Shown here piece after piece: positions 26,743 through 34,860 of a stretch of 64,000 bases of DNA (position 1 is the first letter of the stretch; the number at the start of each line of letters is the position of its first letter). The notes beneath the pieces are model-generated. The model saw only the letters and a list, made by a program, of their open reading frames with translations, was not told the origin of the DNA and did not search any database. The stretch is from Fimbriimonadaceae bacterium (lineage in GTDB: Bacteria; Armatimonadota; Fimbriimonadia; Fimbriimonadales; Fimbriimonadaceae), in assembly GCA_019638795.1 (NCBI GenBank), contig JAHBTB010000004.1, positions 62,001 through 126,000 of the forward strand, given 5' to 3'. Made by a program: the position numbers and the translations under genes.

Positions 26743-29700
26743 ATGAGGGTCACGAGGCAGACACGGCGGTTAGGGCTAGCGGTACTCGCGTTAGCCTCGG
26801 TCGTGGCGCATGGCCAAGCGGCCGACCAAAACCCCGCTGAGACGTCCCCACCGCCGGTCGGCGGCAAGGCCTCGATGGACTTGGTCCGGTTGAGCCCGGG
26901 CACCATGGTGGTCCCGCTTCGGCAAGGCCATCTGGTCCTGCACTCCGAGTCTGTCGACTTGGACGGGCGGAACCTCGTCCGTGACCGTGACTACAGCATC
27001 GACTACGAGGCGGGCAGCATCGTCTTGCGCGTGCCGTTCACCCCGGGGCAGGGCCTGCGGGTCAACTACCGGTACGACGACAAGCAGGACAGCAAAGGGG
27101 TTTACGCCCACGGTGCCGGCTCCAGTAAGTTTTCTGGATTCAGTTTCGACTTCGCCGGGGGTGCCAAGGCCGTCTTCGGTCTAGGTCTCGCGGAAAGGAC
27201 GGCAGGCGGGACCCTGTTGTCATCAAACGTCTACGGCTTGGCGAACAGTTTCAGCCTGTCTGGAGGCGGCTCACTCAAAGGCCTCTTCATGGTCGGGGAC
27301 CGGCACAAGGCCGACGTCACCAACCTCTTCGACGGCTCCAAGAACACGGAGAAGGTCGAGGAGGGCCAGGGCACCGCGATCGTGCAGAGCCTCGCGACGA
27401 AGGTGCTGGGCGGCAATTTCACCGCCAACTACCAGGACATTGACGACCGGTTTGGCGGATTCCAATCGTTTGCTTCGGCAGGTATGTCAGCGGCCGACAT
27501 CGACACCTTGGCCAAAGAGAAGGGCCTGAAGCGAAGTTCATTCCGGCTGACCGATCTGAAAGCCGGCGGGCTTAAGCTCAGCGGCGGTGTCCAATCGGTC
27601 GGCGACGACACGGGCGGCGTCTCGTGGCGTGACTACGGCATGTCGTTGGGCGGCTTCAGCTTCACTTGGGACTCCCGCTCTGTCGACCCGACGTTCAACC
27701 GGTTTGCCAACTTGCGGGAGCAAGACCGCAACCAACTCGCACAGGAACGCGGCCTCACGTTTGACAACATCGGGGCCAAACAGCAGTTCAAGAACGGTGC
27801 GATCGAGTTCAAGGACGCCCAAACCCGCGACCAGAACGGGACGGGATTGTTCCGCCGCGCCCTTTCCTTCAACATGGGCCCCAGCAAGGGCTACTTCACC
27901 GACCAGAAGGTGACCGCCGGTTTTTCGCGGATCGGCAGTCTGCGCGACCCGGACAAGGGTCAGTTGGCCAAGGAAATCGGCCTGTCCCGTCAGTCTTTCG
28001 GCTTCGAGAGTCCGCTGGCCAAGGGCTGGAACCTCAAGTACGACAACAACCGCCTGATGAGCGACACGGGCGATGTCAAGGCCATTGAGTTCGCCCTGAC
28101 CAGCCCGAAATGGAGCTTTGAGCATGGTCGCTTTGAGGCCGACTCCGGTTTCACCTCGTTCAACGCCTTTGCCGGCGGCGAGGTGCAAAACCACGTCAAG
28201 TCAGTGCTCGGTGCCGCGGGCGGACACGCTCAAGGGAACGACTATGGTGCCTTGGGCAATTCGGCCGGACTGGACCGGTCGTGGTGGAAGTTTGGCCTTG
28301 ACCTTGGCAAGTCGACGAAGCTGAACTACAGCAACTACAGCGTCGCCGCCGAGGCTGGTGGCGCCCGGCTCGATTCGATCGGGATTGATTCGGCCAAGTA
28401 CAAGGTCAACTTCGCCCAACAAGACGTCGGTGCGCAGTTCGGGGCCACCTCACGGCTATTGCCCACCGAACAACGCTCACTCGGTATCGCCGACGGCCTG
28501 AAGAGGACGATGCTGAATGTCTTTGCCGACCTCGGCAAGAACCGGTCGCTCAGCCTGGACACGATGCACGCCGACGACTTGACCGGTGAAGCGGCCCGCA
28601 CGAATTTCAAGTATGCCGACAAGGGCTTCGCCGCCACCTACGCCCGGCGCAACGTCTCGTCGGCGTTCAGTGGCCTGGCGACCTTGGTCGACACCGAGCG
28701 GGACGTGATGCGCCAACTGATGGGCTATGACCAATCGGCATGGTCGGTCACCTGGCAACTGATGCCTTCGCTGAAGCTTGACCTCCGGCACAACGACGAC
28801 CAGAACACTGAACTCGGCCTCTTTCGGGAGAACGACAGCAAGCTCATCGAGTACCGCCTCGACAAGCTGACATCCTTCTCCTACCAGACCTTGGCCAGCC
28901 GGGTCAACGACATTGACCATGTCAACCTGGAGCAGTCCGCCCAGCGCTTCTTTGTCGCCCGAGACTTTGGCAAACTGGGCAAGCTGACATTGACCAATGA
29001 GCGGGCGACCTTCGGTGGGGTCGACGACAACCAGCCGGATTCCAACCGTCAAGCCGTCAACTACCAGGCAGACCTGAGCAAGACGACCTCGCTCTCGACG
29101 ACCCAGAGCCAGACCAGGTACAGCAACGGCGAACGCGAGACGACGACCTCAAACACCATCGCCCAGCAACTGAACCCGCGGGTCAAGGTGAGCCTGACCG
29201 ACGAACGGACCCTGCGGGACGGCGAGAAACCCGACGAGGCGAAGAAGAACCTCGGCGTGTCCATCGACTTTGGCAAGGGGATCAAACTCGACGTCAACCA
29301 GGCCCGACAGTTTGCCGACGGTGCCACCGGCACGACGAAGGAGTCCGTTTCACTGACCCCGGGTCAGATCCAGGGGGTCGCGGTCGAAGGTGCTTCCTAC
29401 ACCCACAACGGCTGGGACGACCTCCGCGACCAGAGCGTCGGTGTCTTCAGCTTCAAGAATGTCAAGCCGTTTGAACTCGGGTCTATCAAGGACATCCGGT
29501 TCAGCTATTCGGCCGACACCGCGCGTGACAACTACGCCTGGCAGAAGGAGAACCGCCGGATCGGTTTTGGCGCCTCCTACGGCAACATCGGCTTTGGATT
29601 TGACTACTTCAGCCAGGTTGCAGGTGACGGCTTCCGCGCGATCGACCGCGTCTTCAATCTGACCACGGACAAGACTGGGAAGGCCGCCGTCCGTGGCGAA

Positions 29701-30222
29701 CTGAAGTACGGCGTCCGCACCTTGCCGACCGACGACCAGGTGATGATCCGCGACTACGCGGTGTCCATCCAGTTCAACGACCATGCCCAATTAGTGCACC
29801 AACTGGTCACCAACCCGCTCCAACAGCGGAACGACGTGATCTTGGGCTCGGTGCCCGTCGACGAGCGCAAGAACATCTGGTCGTTCAAGTACTTTAAGGA
29901 CAAGAACTTCAAGTTCGACATGAGCTTCAACGAGGTCCAGAGGGACGCCGTCGCGCAGTCTCTGTACCGGGAGGCAAAGGTGGACACGACGTTCTTCGCC
30001 AGCAACCCGTCGCCTCTCAACCTCAGCTACAGCCTCTTGCAATGGGACCGGAACGGCGAGCGCCAGACCGCCCATAAGTTCGGCCTTCGGTTCGACCAGC
30101 GGCCAGGAAAGAACCAGTCCCTGTCGTTCTGGCTGGAGAACCTCAACTGGGGCAACAGCCGCCCCGTGGGGTCCAACCTGCAGAACTGGGGTATGCGGCT
30201 GGACTACTCTGTCCGGTTCTGA
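26743..30222 (+). CDS. Large exported beta-rich protein with 76-residue repeats, probable outer-membrane protein
   Basis: The ATG at 26743 gives 1159 residues starting with a signal peptide (MRVTRQTRRLGLAVLALASVVAHG, cut near residue 25). The in-frame ATG at 26677 would bury the signal and is rejected. After a short linker comes a strand module with LVRDRDYSIDYEAGSIVLRV, which resembles modules of SprA-like surface proteins. The rest alternates short strands and turns, as in beta-barrels, and ends in MRLDYSVRF with a terminal phenylalanine, a common outer-membrane insertion signal. Six units spaced 228 or 288 nt apart are described separately. I know no named family; an outer-membrane barrel is the best inference. 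Confidence 0.8.
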   Translation: MRVTRQTRRLGLAVLALASVVAHGQAADQNPAETSPPPVGGKASMDLVRLSPGTMVVPLRQGHLVLHSESVDLDGRNLVRDRDYSIDYEAGSIVLRVPFTPGQGLRVNYRYDDKQDSKGVYAHGAGSSKFSGFSFDFAGGAKAVFGLGLAERTAGGTLLSSNVYGLANSFSLSGGGSLKGLFMVGDRHKADVTNLFDGSKNTEKVEEGQGTAIVQSLATKVLGGNFTANYQDIDDRFGGFQSFASAGMSAADIDTLAKEKGLKRSSFRLTDLKAGGLKLSGGVQSVGDDTGGVSWRDYGMSLGGFSFTWDSRSVDPTFNRFANLREQDRNQLAQERGLTFDNIGAKQQFKNGAIEFKDAQTRDQNGTGLFRRALSFNMGPSKGYFTDQKVTAGFSRIGSLRDPDKGQLAKEIGLSRQSFGFESPLAKGWNLKYDNNRLMSDTGDVKAIEFALTSPKWSFEHGRFEADSGFTSFNAFAGGEVQNHVKSVLGAAGGHAQGNDYGALGNSAGLDRSWWKFGLDLGKSTKLNYSNYSVAAEAGGARLDSIGIDSAKYKVNFAQQDVGAQFGATSRLLPTEQRSLGIADGLKRTMLNVFADLGKNRSLSLDTMHADDLTGEAARTNFKYADKGFAATYARRNVSSAFSGLATLVDTERDVMRQLMGYDQSAWSVTWQLMPSLKLDLRHNDDQNTELGLFRENDSKLIEYRLDKLTSFSYQTLASRVNDIDHVNLEQSAQRFFVARDFGKLGKLTLTNERATFGGVDDNQPDSNRQAVNYQADLSKTTSLSTTQSQTRYSNGERETTTSNTIAQQLNPRVKVSLTDERTLRDGEKPDEAKKNLGVSIDFGKGIKLDVNQARQFADGATGTTKESVSLTPGQIQGVAVEGASYTHNGWDDLRDQSVGVFSFKNVKPFELGSIKDIRFSYSADTARDNYAWQKENRRIGFGASYGNIGFGFDYFSQVAGDGFRAIDRVFNLTTDKTGKAAVRGELKYGVRTLPTDDQVMIRDYAVSIQFNDHAQLVHQLVTNPLQQRNDVILGSVPVDERKNIWSFKYFKDKNFKFDMSFNEVQRDAVAQSLYREAKVDTTFFASNPSPLNLSYSLLQWDRNGERQTAHKFGLRFDQRPGKNQSLSFWLENLNWGNSRPVGSNLQNWGMRLDYSVRF
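27523..28950 (+). repeat. Six diverged 76-residue repeats inside the beta-rich protein
   Basis: The marker G-[LY]-x-x-[ST]-x-[FW] recurs at 27523, 27751, 27979, 28267, 28495 and 28723. Spacings are 228, 228, 288, 228 and 228 nt, that is 76 residues with one 96-residue unit. Units end in a helix-like segment such as LREQDRNQLAQER or LRDPDKGQLAKEI. A weaker copy at 27235 (GLANSFS) lies 288 nt before the first. The pattern 288-228-228 thus occurs twice, a 744-nt higher-order period. The repeats are too diverged to see at DNA level. Confidence 0.6.
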
Positions 30223-30256
30223 ATCTGGGCAGGTGTCGTCGGCCCTCCGTACCGGC

Positions 30257-30271
30257 TAGACTGGTCGGGTC
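30257..30271 (+). promoter_or_regulatory. Leaderless-type -10 box (GCTAGACT)
   Basis: TAGACT at 30257-30262 preceded by GC ends 9 nt before ATG 30272. Confidence 0.55.
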
Positions 30272-31708
30272 ATGTTCGCCAGGCTACGACTGCTTCTTGC
30301 CGTGCCGGTCCTCGCATGGGCCGGGACTGCGCTCGCCCAACAACCGCCCGAAGACCAAGTCATCGACAGTCTCATTAAGGAGACCCGTGACAACTCGCAC
30401 ACAGTCGAGATCCTCCGTGAACTGTGCGGTAAGTTCGGTCCCCGGGTCACGGCCTCGGACGCCCTTCTCGCTGCCCAGCATTGGGCCGTGCGCAAGTTCA
30501 CCGACTTTGGCGTCGACAAGGTGTGGCTGGAGCAGTACCAGGAGGCACCAGTCCGGTTCCAGAGGAACGCGGCAGCTTCCTGGGGCGGCTTGACCGCTCC
30601 CTACCGCTATAAGATGGCGTTCAGCACGCCGGCATACACGGTCGGCACCAAGGGCCCGGTGGCCGGACCACCGGTCAAGATGCCGGCGACGATGGACGAG
30701 GCCAAGAATGCCGCGGCCCAACTCAAGGGCGCATGGGTGCTCATGCCTCGGATGGTCGGTATGGGCAGCGCAAACTTGTCTCGTCCGACTGACCTGGACA
30801 AGTTTGTGGACTCGTGCGGCATCGCCGGCCGGGTGTACAGCACCAACGCCGACTCCTACGTGTGGACGCACGGCAGCTGGGTCGCCTACAACAAGCAGAC
30901 CCGGCCGAAGACACCGTTGGTCACGATCAGCAAGAACGATTACGGTCTGGTCGAATACAACATGGCCAAGGGGCGGGCCCCCATTCTAGAGTTCAACATT
31001 GACCAGAAGCTGGAAGACCGGCCGACACCGCTCTACAACGTCGTGGCCGAGATCAAGGGTTCGGTCCGTCCGTCCGAGTACGTCATCATCAGCGGCCACT
31101 TTGACAGTTGGGACGGCCCGGGGTCGCAGGGGGCGATGGACAACGGGACAGGCAGCTCGATGGTCCTCGAACTGGCGCGGACGTTTGCCAAGCTGAAGCT
31201 CCGTCCGATGCGCACGGTCCGGTTTGTCCTCTGGAGCGGGGAAGAGCAGGGCCTTCTCGGGTCGCGAGGCTACACCGAGAAGCACAAGGACGAGCTGGCC
31301 AATATCCAGGCCGTCTTCGTCGAGGACCACGGTCAAAACCCGTACCAAGCCATCGTCGTCCAGGAGGACATGAAGCCGTTCTTCGAGTCGGTCGTCGCTA
31401 AGCTGGCCGGGGCGTATCCTGAGTTCCCCTTCACTCTGCAAACGACACAGCGGCTTCCGGCCGGTGGCAGTGACCACGGTAGCTTCATCGCCCGGGGAGT
31501 GCCAGGGTTCCAGTTGCAAAAGGCGCCTGGCCCCGTCTCTTACACGGAGATTTGGCACACTCAAAACGACCAGGTCAGGTACGTCCAGTCGCGATGCGTC
31601 GCCCAAAACGCGACGTATGTCGGCGTCTTGGCCTATCACTTAGCCAATATTCCGGAGAGGCTCCCCAAAGCGCAAGCGGGTAACAACCGGCGGGCCGGTG
31701 GCGGGTAG
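30272..31708 (+). CDS. Exported M28-family metallopeptidase
   Basis: The 478-residue protein has a signal peptide (to about residue 22), a region with a PA-type insert (about 110-240) and a zinc peptidase domain. Metal ligands fit the M28 pattern: H-F-D in ISGHFDSWD, D in GAMDNGTGSS, the catalytic pair in WSGEEQGLLGS, D in VEDHGQNP, and the last histidine in IWHTQNDQ. Relatives are glutamate carboxypeptidase-like or aminopeptidases. It is probably periplasmic or secreted and degrades peptides for nutrition. Confidence 0.9.
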   Translation: MFARLRLLLAVPVLAWAGTALAQQPPEDQVIDSLIKETRDNSHTVEILRELCGKFGPRVTASDALLAAQHWAVRKFTDFGVDKVWLEQYQEAPVRFQRNAAASWGGLTAPYRYKMAFSTPAYTVGTKGPVAGPPVKMPATMDEAKNAAAQLKGAWVLMPRMVGMGSANLSRPTDLDKFVDSCGIAGRVYSTNADSYVWTHGSWVAYNKQTRPKTPLVTISKNDYGLVEYNMAKGRAPILEFNIDQKLEDRPTPLYNVVAEIKGSVRPSEYVIISGHFDSWDGPGSQGAMDNGTGSSMVLELARTFAKLKLRPMRTVRFVLWSGEEQGLLGSRGYTEKHKDELANIQAVFVEDHGQNPYQAIVVQEDMKPFFESVVAKLAGAYPEFPFTLQTTQRLPAGGSDHGSFIARGVPGFQLQKAPGPVSYTEIWHTQNDQVRYVQSRCVAQNATYVGVLAYHLANIPERLPKAQAGNNRRAGGG

Positions 31709-31718
31709 TGGGGACACC

Positions 31719-31866
31719 GGTGCTTTTGGATAGCCAAAGCACGAGGACGGCCTGACCCCAGCAGATAACCCACCTAGTCACCTCGCGGTCAGCAACGGTG
31801 CCTGAGTTCAAACGAACTCAGGTAACCACGCTGGTTTCAGCATGGTAGACCGCATGGTGAGTGCGG
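31719..31866 (+). promoter_or_regulatory. Run of hairpins in the intergenic leader before a 32-codon gene
   Basis: Four potential stems lie in order: 31720-31742 (GTGCTTTTGG with CCAAAGCAC, one bulge), 31801-31822 (CCTGAGTTC-AAAC-GAACTCAGG, perfect 9 bp), 31830-31841 (GCTG-GTTT-CAGC) and 31850-31866 (CCGCA-TGGTGAG-TGCGG). No T run follows any of them. The last three fall within 66 nt and end 15 nt before GGAGG of the small gene. The arrangement suggests a structured 5' leader or small RNA. I could not match it to a known riboswitch class. Confidence 0.4.
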
Positions 31867-31895
31867 CATACAGAGGGTGTTGGAGGCTGTAACTC

Positions 31896-31994
31896 ATGTA
31901 TGAAGTCGTGGTCATGGCGATTGCCCTCGCCTCTCTGGTCGGCGGGTGGGGTCTCGTCAAAGAGGCTCTGAACCAGTCGCAACGCAAAGCTTAG
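31896..31994 (+). CDS. 32-residue single-helix membrane peptide
   Basis: The frame begins ATG TAT GAA and encodes MYEVVVMAIALASLVGGWG followed by LVKEALNQSQRKA. It has one membrane helix (about residues 4-21) and a basic tail, so the tail should face the cytosol. A perfect GGAGG (31882-31886) sits 9 nt before the ATG, one of the best ribosome binding sites in a window where most genes lack one. The frame lies between the M28 peptidase and an ABC exporter and has its own hairpin leader and a terminator-like hairpin downstream. No family was recognised. Confidence 0.55.
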   Translation: MYEVVVMAIALASLVGGWGLVKEALNQSQRKA

Positions 31995-32039
31995 TCAACT
32001 GCTCCGTACCCTCTCCTATCCCTCAAGCCCCTAAAATGG

Positions 32040-32074
32040 CCCTCGGCGAAAGCCGGGGGTCTTTGATCGTTTTT
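32040..32074 (+). terminator. GNRA-capped hairpin with T-rich tail
   Basis: CCCTCGGC-GAAA-GCCGGGGG (32040-32059) forms an 8-bp stem with one wobble pair, followed by TCTTTGATCGTTTTT. It probably terminates the small-gene transcript. A TAAAAT just upstream (32032-32037) could instead be a -10 box for the exporter gene, which would place the hairpin at the 5' end of that message. Confidence 0.5.
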
Positions 32075-32094
32075 GGGACAAACTTGAGCGGCTT

Positions 32095-33918
32095 ATGCGC
32101 TCCTTCCGGCGCACACTCGAGTTCCTCCGGCCCTACCGCCGGCACTTGGCGTTGGCGATCTTGCTTACCGTCGTCGTGACGACGCTCAACATCGTCCCAC
32201 CCCGGCTCTTTGAGTTCGCGATTGACAACGGCATCAAGCCGGCGCTGGCCGCGTTCCAGAGTTGGCAGTCCGCGGAAGGAGCGGCCAAGGCAGCCGCCGA
32301 AGCGAACTGGGTGAACCTGCGCGACCACACGGGCCCGCAGCTCTTACTCATGTTCAGCCTGCTCTTGGTCGGGGCCATCGCCCTCCGGGCCTATCTGAAC
32401 TACCTTCTCGCCCTGTTGGTCAACTTTGTCGGCCATCGCTTTTGTTTTGACCTACGGTTCGCCACGTGGCGGCACCTCCAACGCCTGAGCCTGGCCTTCC
32501 ACAAGCAGATCCAAACCGGCAAGATCATGGCCCGGGCGACCGCCGACGTCGAGCTCATCCAGGGGGTGGTCTCGGGGCAACTCGTCGCCTTTCTCAGCGA
32601 CCTCATCACCTTGGTCGTCGTCACGTCCATCCTTTTCACGATGGAGTGGCGGATCGCCGCCGTGATCCTTGCTTTGGTGCCGCTCTACGTCGTCAGCTAC
32701 TTGTTCTTCCTGAAGCACATCCGCAGCATCCGGGAAGAACAGCGCCGTCTCTACGACGAGCAGGTCGGCCAGCTGACCGAAAAGATCGCCAACATCGCCG
32801 TGGTCAAGGCGTTTGTGCGGGAGAACGACGAGACCAAGCAGTTTGTCAAGCTGGCCAACGAGCGGTTTGCCGTCGACGTCCGTCAAATGCACCTGAACCG
32901 TCGGCTGGGCCTGATCTCGGGGGTCATATCCGCCGTCGGCCGGGGCATTGTCTACGCCTATGGGGGCTTCCTCGTCCAGCAGGGCCAACTCACGGTCGGG
33001 TCCCTCGTAGCCGTCGCCTTCTACGTGGGGTATGTCTTCGACCCCGCCGTTCGCGTCGTCGATTTCAACAACCAACTCCAGTGGGCGGTGGCGGCGATGG
33101 ACCGCGTCTTCGAGACCCTAGACACCCGACCCGACATAGAGGACAGGGAAGGCGCGCTGGCCCTCCCTCGCTTGAGCAGGGAGATCAGGTTCGACCATGT
33201 CAGCTTCAAGTATGAGCAGGGGGAGGAGATTGTCCATGACATCGACCTCACCGTGGCCTGTGGCGAGGTTGTCGGCATCGTGGGCCACAGCGGAAGCGGC
33301 AAAACGACGCTGATGAACCTCTTGATGCGGTTCTATGACCCGACGAAGGGTCGGGTCAGTATTGACGGTGTCGACTTGCGTGAAGTCCGGCTCGACTCCG
33401 TCCGTGCCCAAATCAGCATGGTCGCCCAAGAGAACATGGCGTTCAGCGTCAGCATCAAGGAGAACATCAAGTACGGGTGCCACGACGCGACGGACGAGCA
33501 GATGGTCGCCGCGGCCAAGGCCGCCGACCTCCATGAGTTTGTCGAGACTCTCGACGACGGATACGAGACCATGATCGGCGAGCACGGCGTGCGCTTCAGT
33601 GGTGGACAGCGCCAGCGCCTGGCCCTTGCCCGGGCACTTGTCACCGACCCCGCCGTCCTCATCCTTGACGACGTGACCAGCGCCCTTGACGGCGAGACCG
33701 AGGCCCGCGTCCAGGAGGCCCTCCGTCGTGTCATGAAGGGGCGCACGACCTTCATCATCGCGCACCGGCTCGCCAGTGTCGTCGATGCAGACCGCATCCT
33801 TGTCGTGGAAGACGGAAGGATCGTCGACCAAGGCCCCCACGCCGAGTTGGTCGCCCGCCCCGGCATCTATCAAGACATGTTCCGGGAGCAGTTCAAAGGG
33901 GCCCTGGAGATCGCCTGA
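32095..33918 (+). CDS. ABC exporter (fused membrane and ATPase domains)
   Basis: The 607-residue half-transporter has six membrane helices, with an insert of about 35 residues between helices 1 and 2, then a nucleotide-binding domain: Walker A GHSGSGKTT, Q-loop MVAQENMAFS, signature FSGGQRQRLALARA, Walker B VLILDDVTSALD and switch FIIAHRLA. The residue after Walker B is Asp instead of the usual catalytic Glu, which often marks a slow or degenerate ATP site. It could be a heterodimer half, although no partner gene is adjacent. It is distinct from the exporter at 13838-15664, which keeps the Glu. Confidence 0.92.
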   Translation: MRSFRRTLEFLRPYRRHLALAILLTVVVTTLNIVPPRLFEFAIDNGIKPALAAFQSWQSAEGAAKAAAEANWVNLRDHTGPQLLLMFSLLLVGAIALRAYLNYLLALLVNFVGHRFCFDLRFATWRHLQRLSLAFHKQIQTGKIMARATADVELIQGVVSGQLVAFLSDLITLVVVTSILFTMEWRIAAVILALVPLYVVSYLFFLKHIRSIREEQRRLYDEQVGQLTEKIANIAVVKAFVRENDETKQFVKLANERFAVDVRQMHLNRRLGLISGVISAVGRGIVYAYGGFLVQQGQLTVGSLVAVAFYVGYVFDPAVRVVDFNNQLQWAVAAMDRVFETLDTRPDIEDREGALALPRLSREIRFDHVSFKYEQGEEIVHDIDLTVACGEVVGIVGHSGSGKTTLMNLLMRFYDPTKGRVSIDGVDLREVRLDSVRAQISMVAQENMAFSVSIKENIKYGCHDATDEQMVAAAKAADLHEFVETLDDGYETMIGEHGVRFSGGQRQRLALARALVTDPAVLILDDVTSALDGETEARVQEALRRVMKGRTTFIIAHRLASVVDADRILVVEDGRIVDQGPHAELVARPGIYQDMFREQFKGALEIA

Positions 33919-33925
33919 GCACAGG

Positions 33926-33937
33926 TACCTTGGGGGT
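33926..33937 (+). promoter_or_regulatory. Leaderless-type -10 box (GGTACCTT)
   Basis: TACCTT at 33926-33931 preceded by GG ends 6 nt before GTG 33938. This decides the start of the NYN gene. Confidence 0.55.
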
Positions 33938-34822
33938 GTGGCCGATAACATCAACCCTTACGCCGCGCTCTTCGTGGACTTTGAAAACCTCTACTACTTC
34001 ATTAAAAACCGTACAGACCAGAAGACTGACCCAGGCGACACATCACTGAAAGTCATTCGCAGCCTTAAGACAACCCTACACGAAGGCCAGCAAAAGAACT
34101 GCATCATCCAACACGCCTACGCTGACTTCGAACGGGTCGGTGGAGGCACCCAAGGAGACTTCTATCTCATGGGGATCGAAACCCACAATGTCTTGGGTAC
34201 CGAGCACAAGAACGCCGCCGACATGCGCCTCTGCATTGACGCGTTGGACACGCTTTATACAAGGCCGGAAATCGACACATTCGTCTTCGTCGCCGGCGAC
34301 CGAGACTACATTCCTGTCATCCAGCACCTTCGGGCCCGGGCCCGCAGCGTCATCGTCGTGGCGTTCAAGGACAACTTGTCGGGCGACCTCCTTCAAGTCG
34401 CCGAAGAACGCAATTTCATCGACGCGACGACAATGCTGCCGACTGATGTCAAGCTGACCAGCCCTCGAGTCGCCCCAGCCCCTCCGGCCCCTGCCGCCCC
34501 GGTCGCCCAGCCTCAGCGACCTGCCCCCAAGCCCAGCACATTTGCGACTCCCAAGAGGATCCACGACCCGCGGGCCCTTGAAACGCTCCGCATCATGCTG
34601 CATCACTTTAGCGACAAGCCAGAGATTTGGATGATTCCCTTTCTGCACCGCCAGCGGTCCGAGATGTCCCAACTCGAGGAGTTTGAGCGCAAGGCGCTCC
34701 TTTCCGACTTGGTCCAACTGGGGGCTATCGCGATCGAGCAACGGCTAGGTGACGTACGGGACTACTCCGTCATCGTCGTCAACTGGAACCACCCCGATGT
34801 AGTGGCGGAGAACCCGGGCTGA
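33938..34822 (+). CDS. NYN-domain (LabA/DUF88-like) putative RNase
   Basis: The 294-residue product starts at GTG; a longer frame to 33776 would run inside the exporter gene and is rejected. The N-terminal NYN domain (PIN-like) has ALFVDFENLYYF, KNAADMRLCIDALD and FVFVAGDRDYIPVIQHLR, giving the usual acidic metal-binding residues, plus a VIVVAFKDN strand. A Pro/Ala-rich linker (about 180-215) leads to a C-terminal domain of about 80 residues that looks like a winged helix. Such proteins are thought to be RNA-cleaving or RNA-binding; the target is unknown. Confidence 0.85.
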   Translation: MADNINPYAALFVDFENLYYFIKNRTDQKTDPGDTSLKVIRSLKTTLHEGQQKNCIIQHAYADFERVGGGTQGDFYLMGIETHNVLGTEHKNAADMRLCIDALDTLYTRPEIDTFVFVAGDRDYIPVIQHLRARARSVIVVAFKDNLSGDLLQVAEERNFIDATTMLPTDVKLTSPRVAPAPPAPAAPVAQPQRPAPKPSTFATPKRIHDPRALETLRIMLHHFSDKPEIWMIPFLHRQRSEMSQLEEFERKALLSDLVQLGAIAIEQRLGDVRDYSVIVVNWNHPDVVAENPG

Positions 34823-34846
34823 CTCAAGGTCGAGGGTGGCCTCCGG

Positions 34847-34860
34847 TATCCTCAGGGCCC
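34847..34860 (+). promoter_or_regulatory. Leaderless-type -10 box of trpA (GGTATCCT)
   Basis: TATCCT at 34847-34852 preceded by GG ends 8 nt before GTG 34861. Confidence 0.55.

Noticed and set aside
31801-31866. Known riboswitch (cobalamin, c-di-GMP or similar) before the small gene
   Set aside because: I could not match conserved core bases of any class I know; only simple stems are visible, so it is reported as an unassigned structured leader.
33776-33937. Extended N-terminus of the NYN protein
   Set aside because: The extra 54 codons run inside the exporter gene and have Ser/Pro-rich shadow composition, and a -10 box sits directly before GTG 33938.
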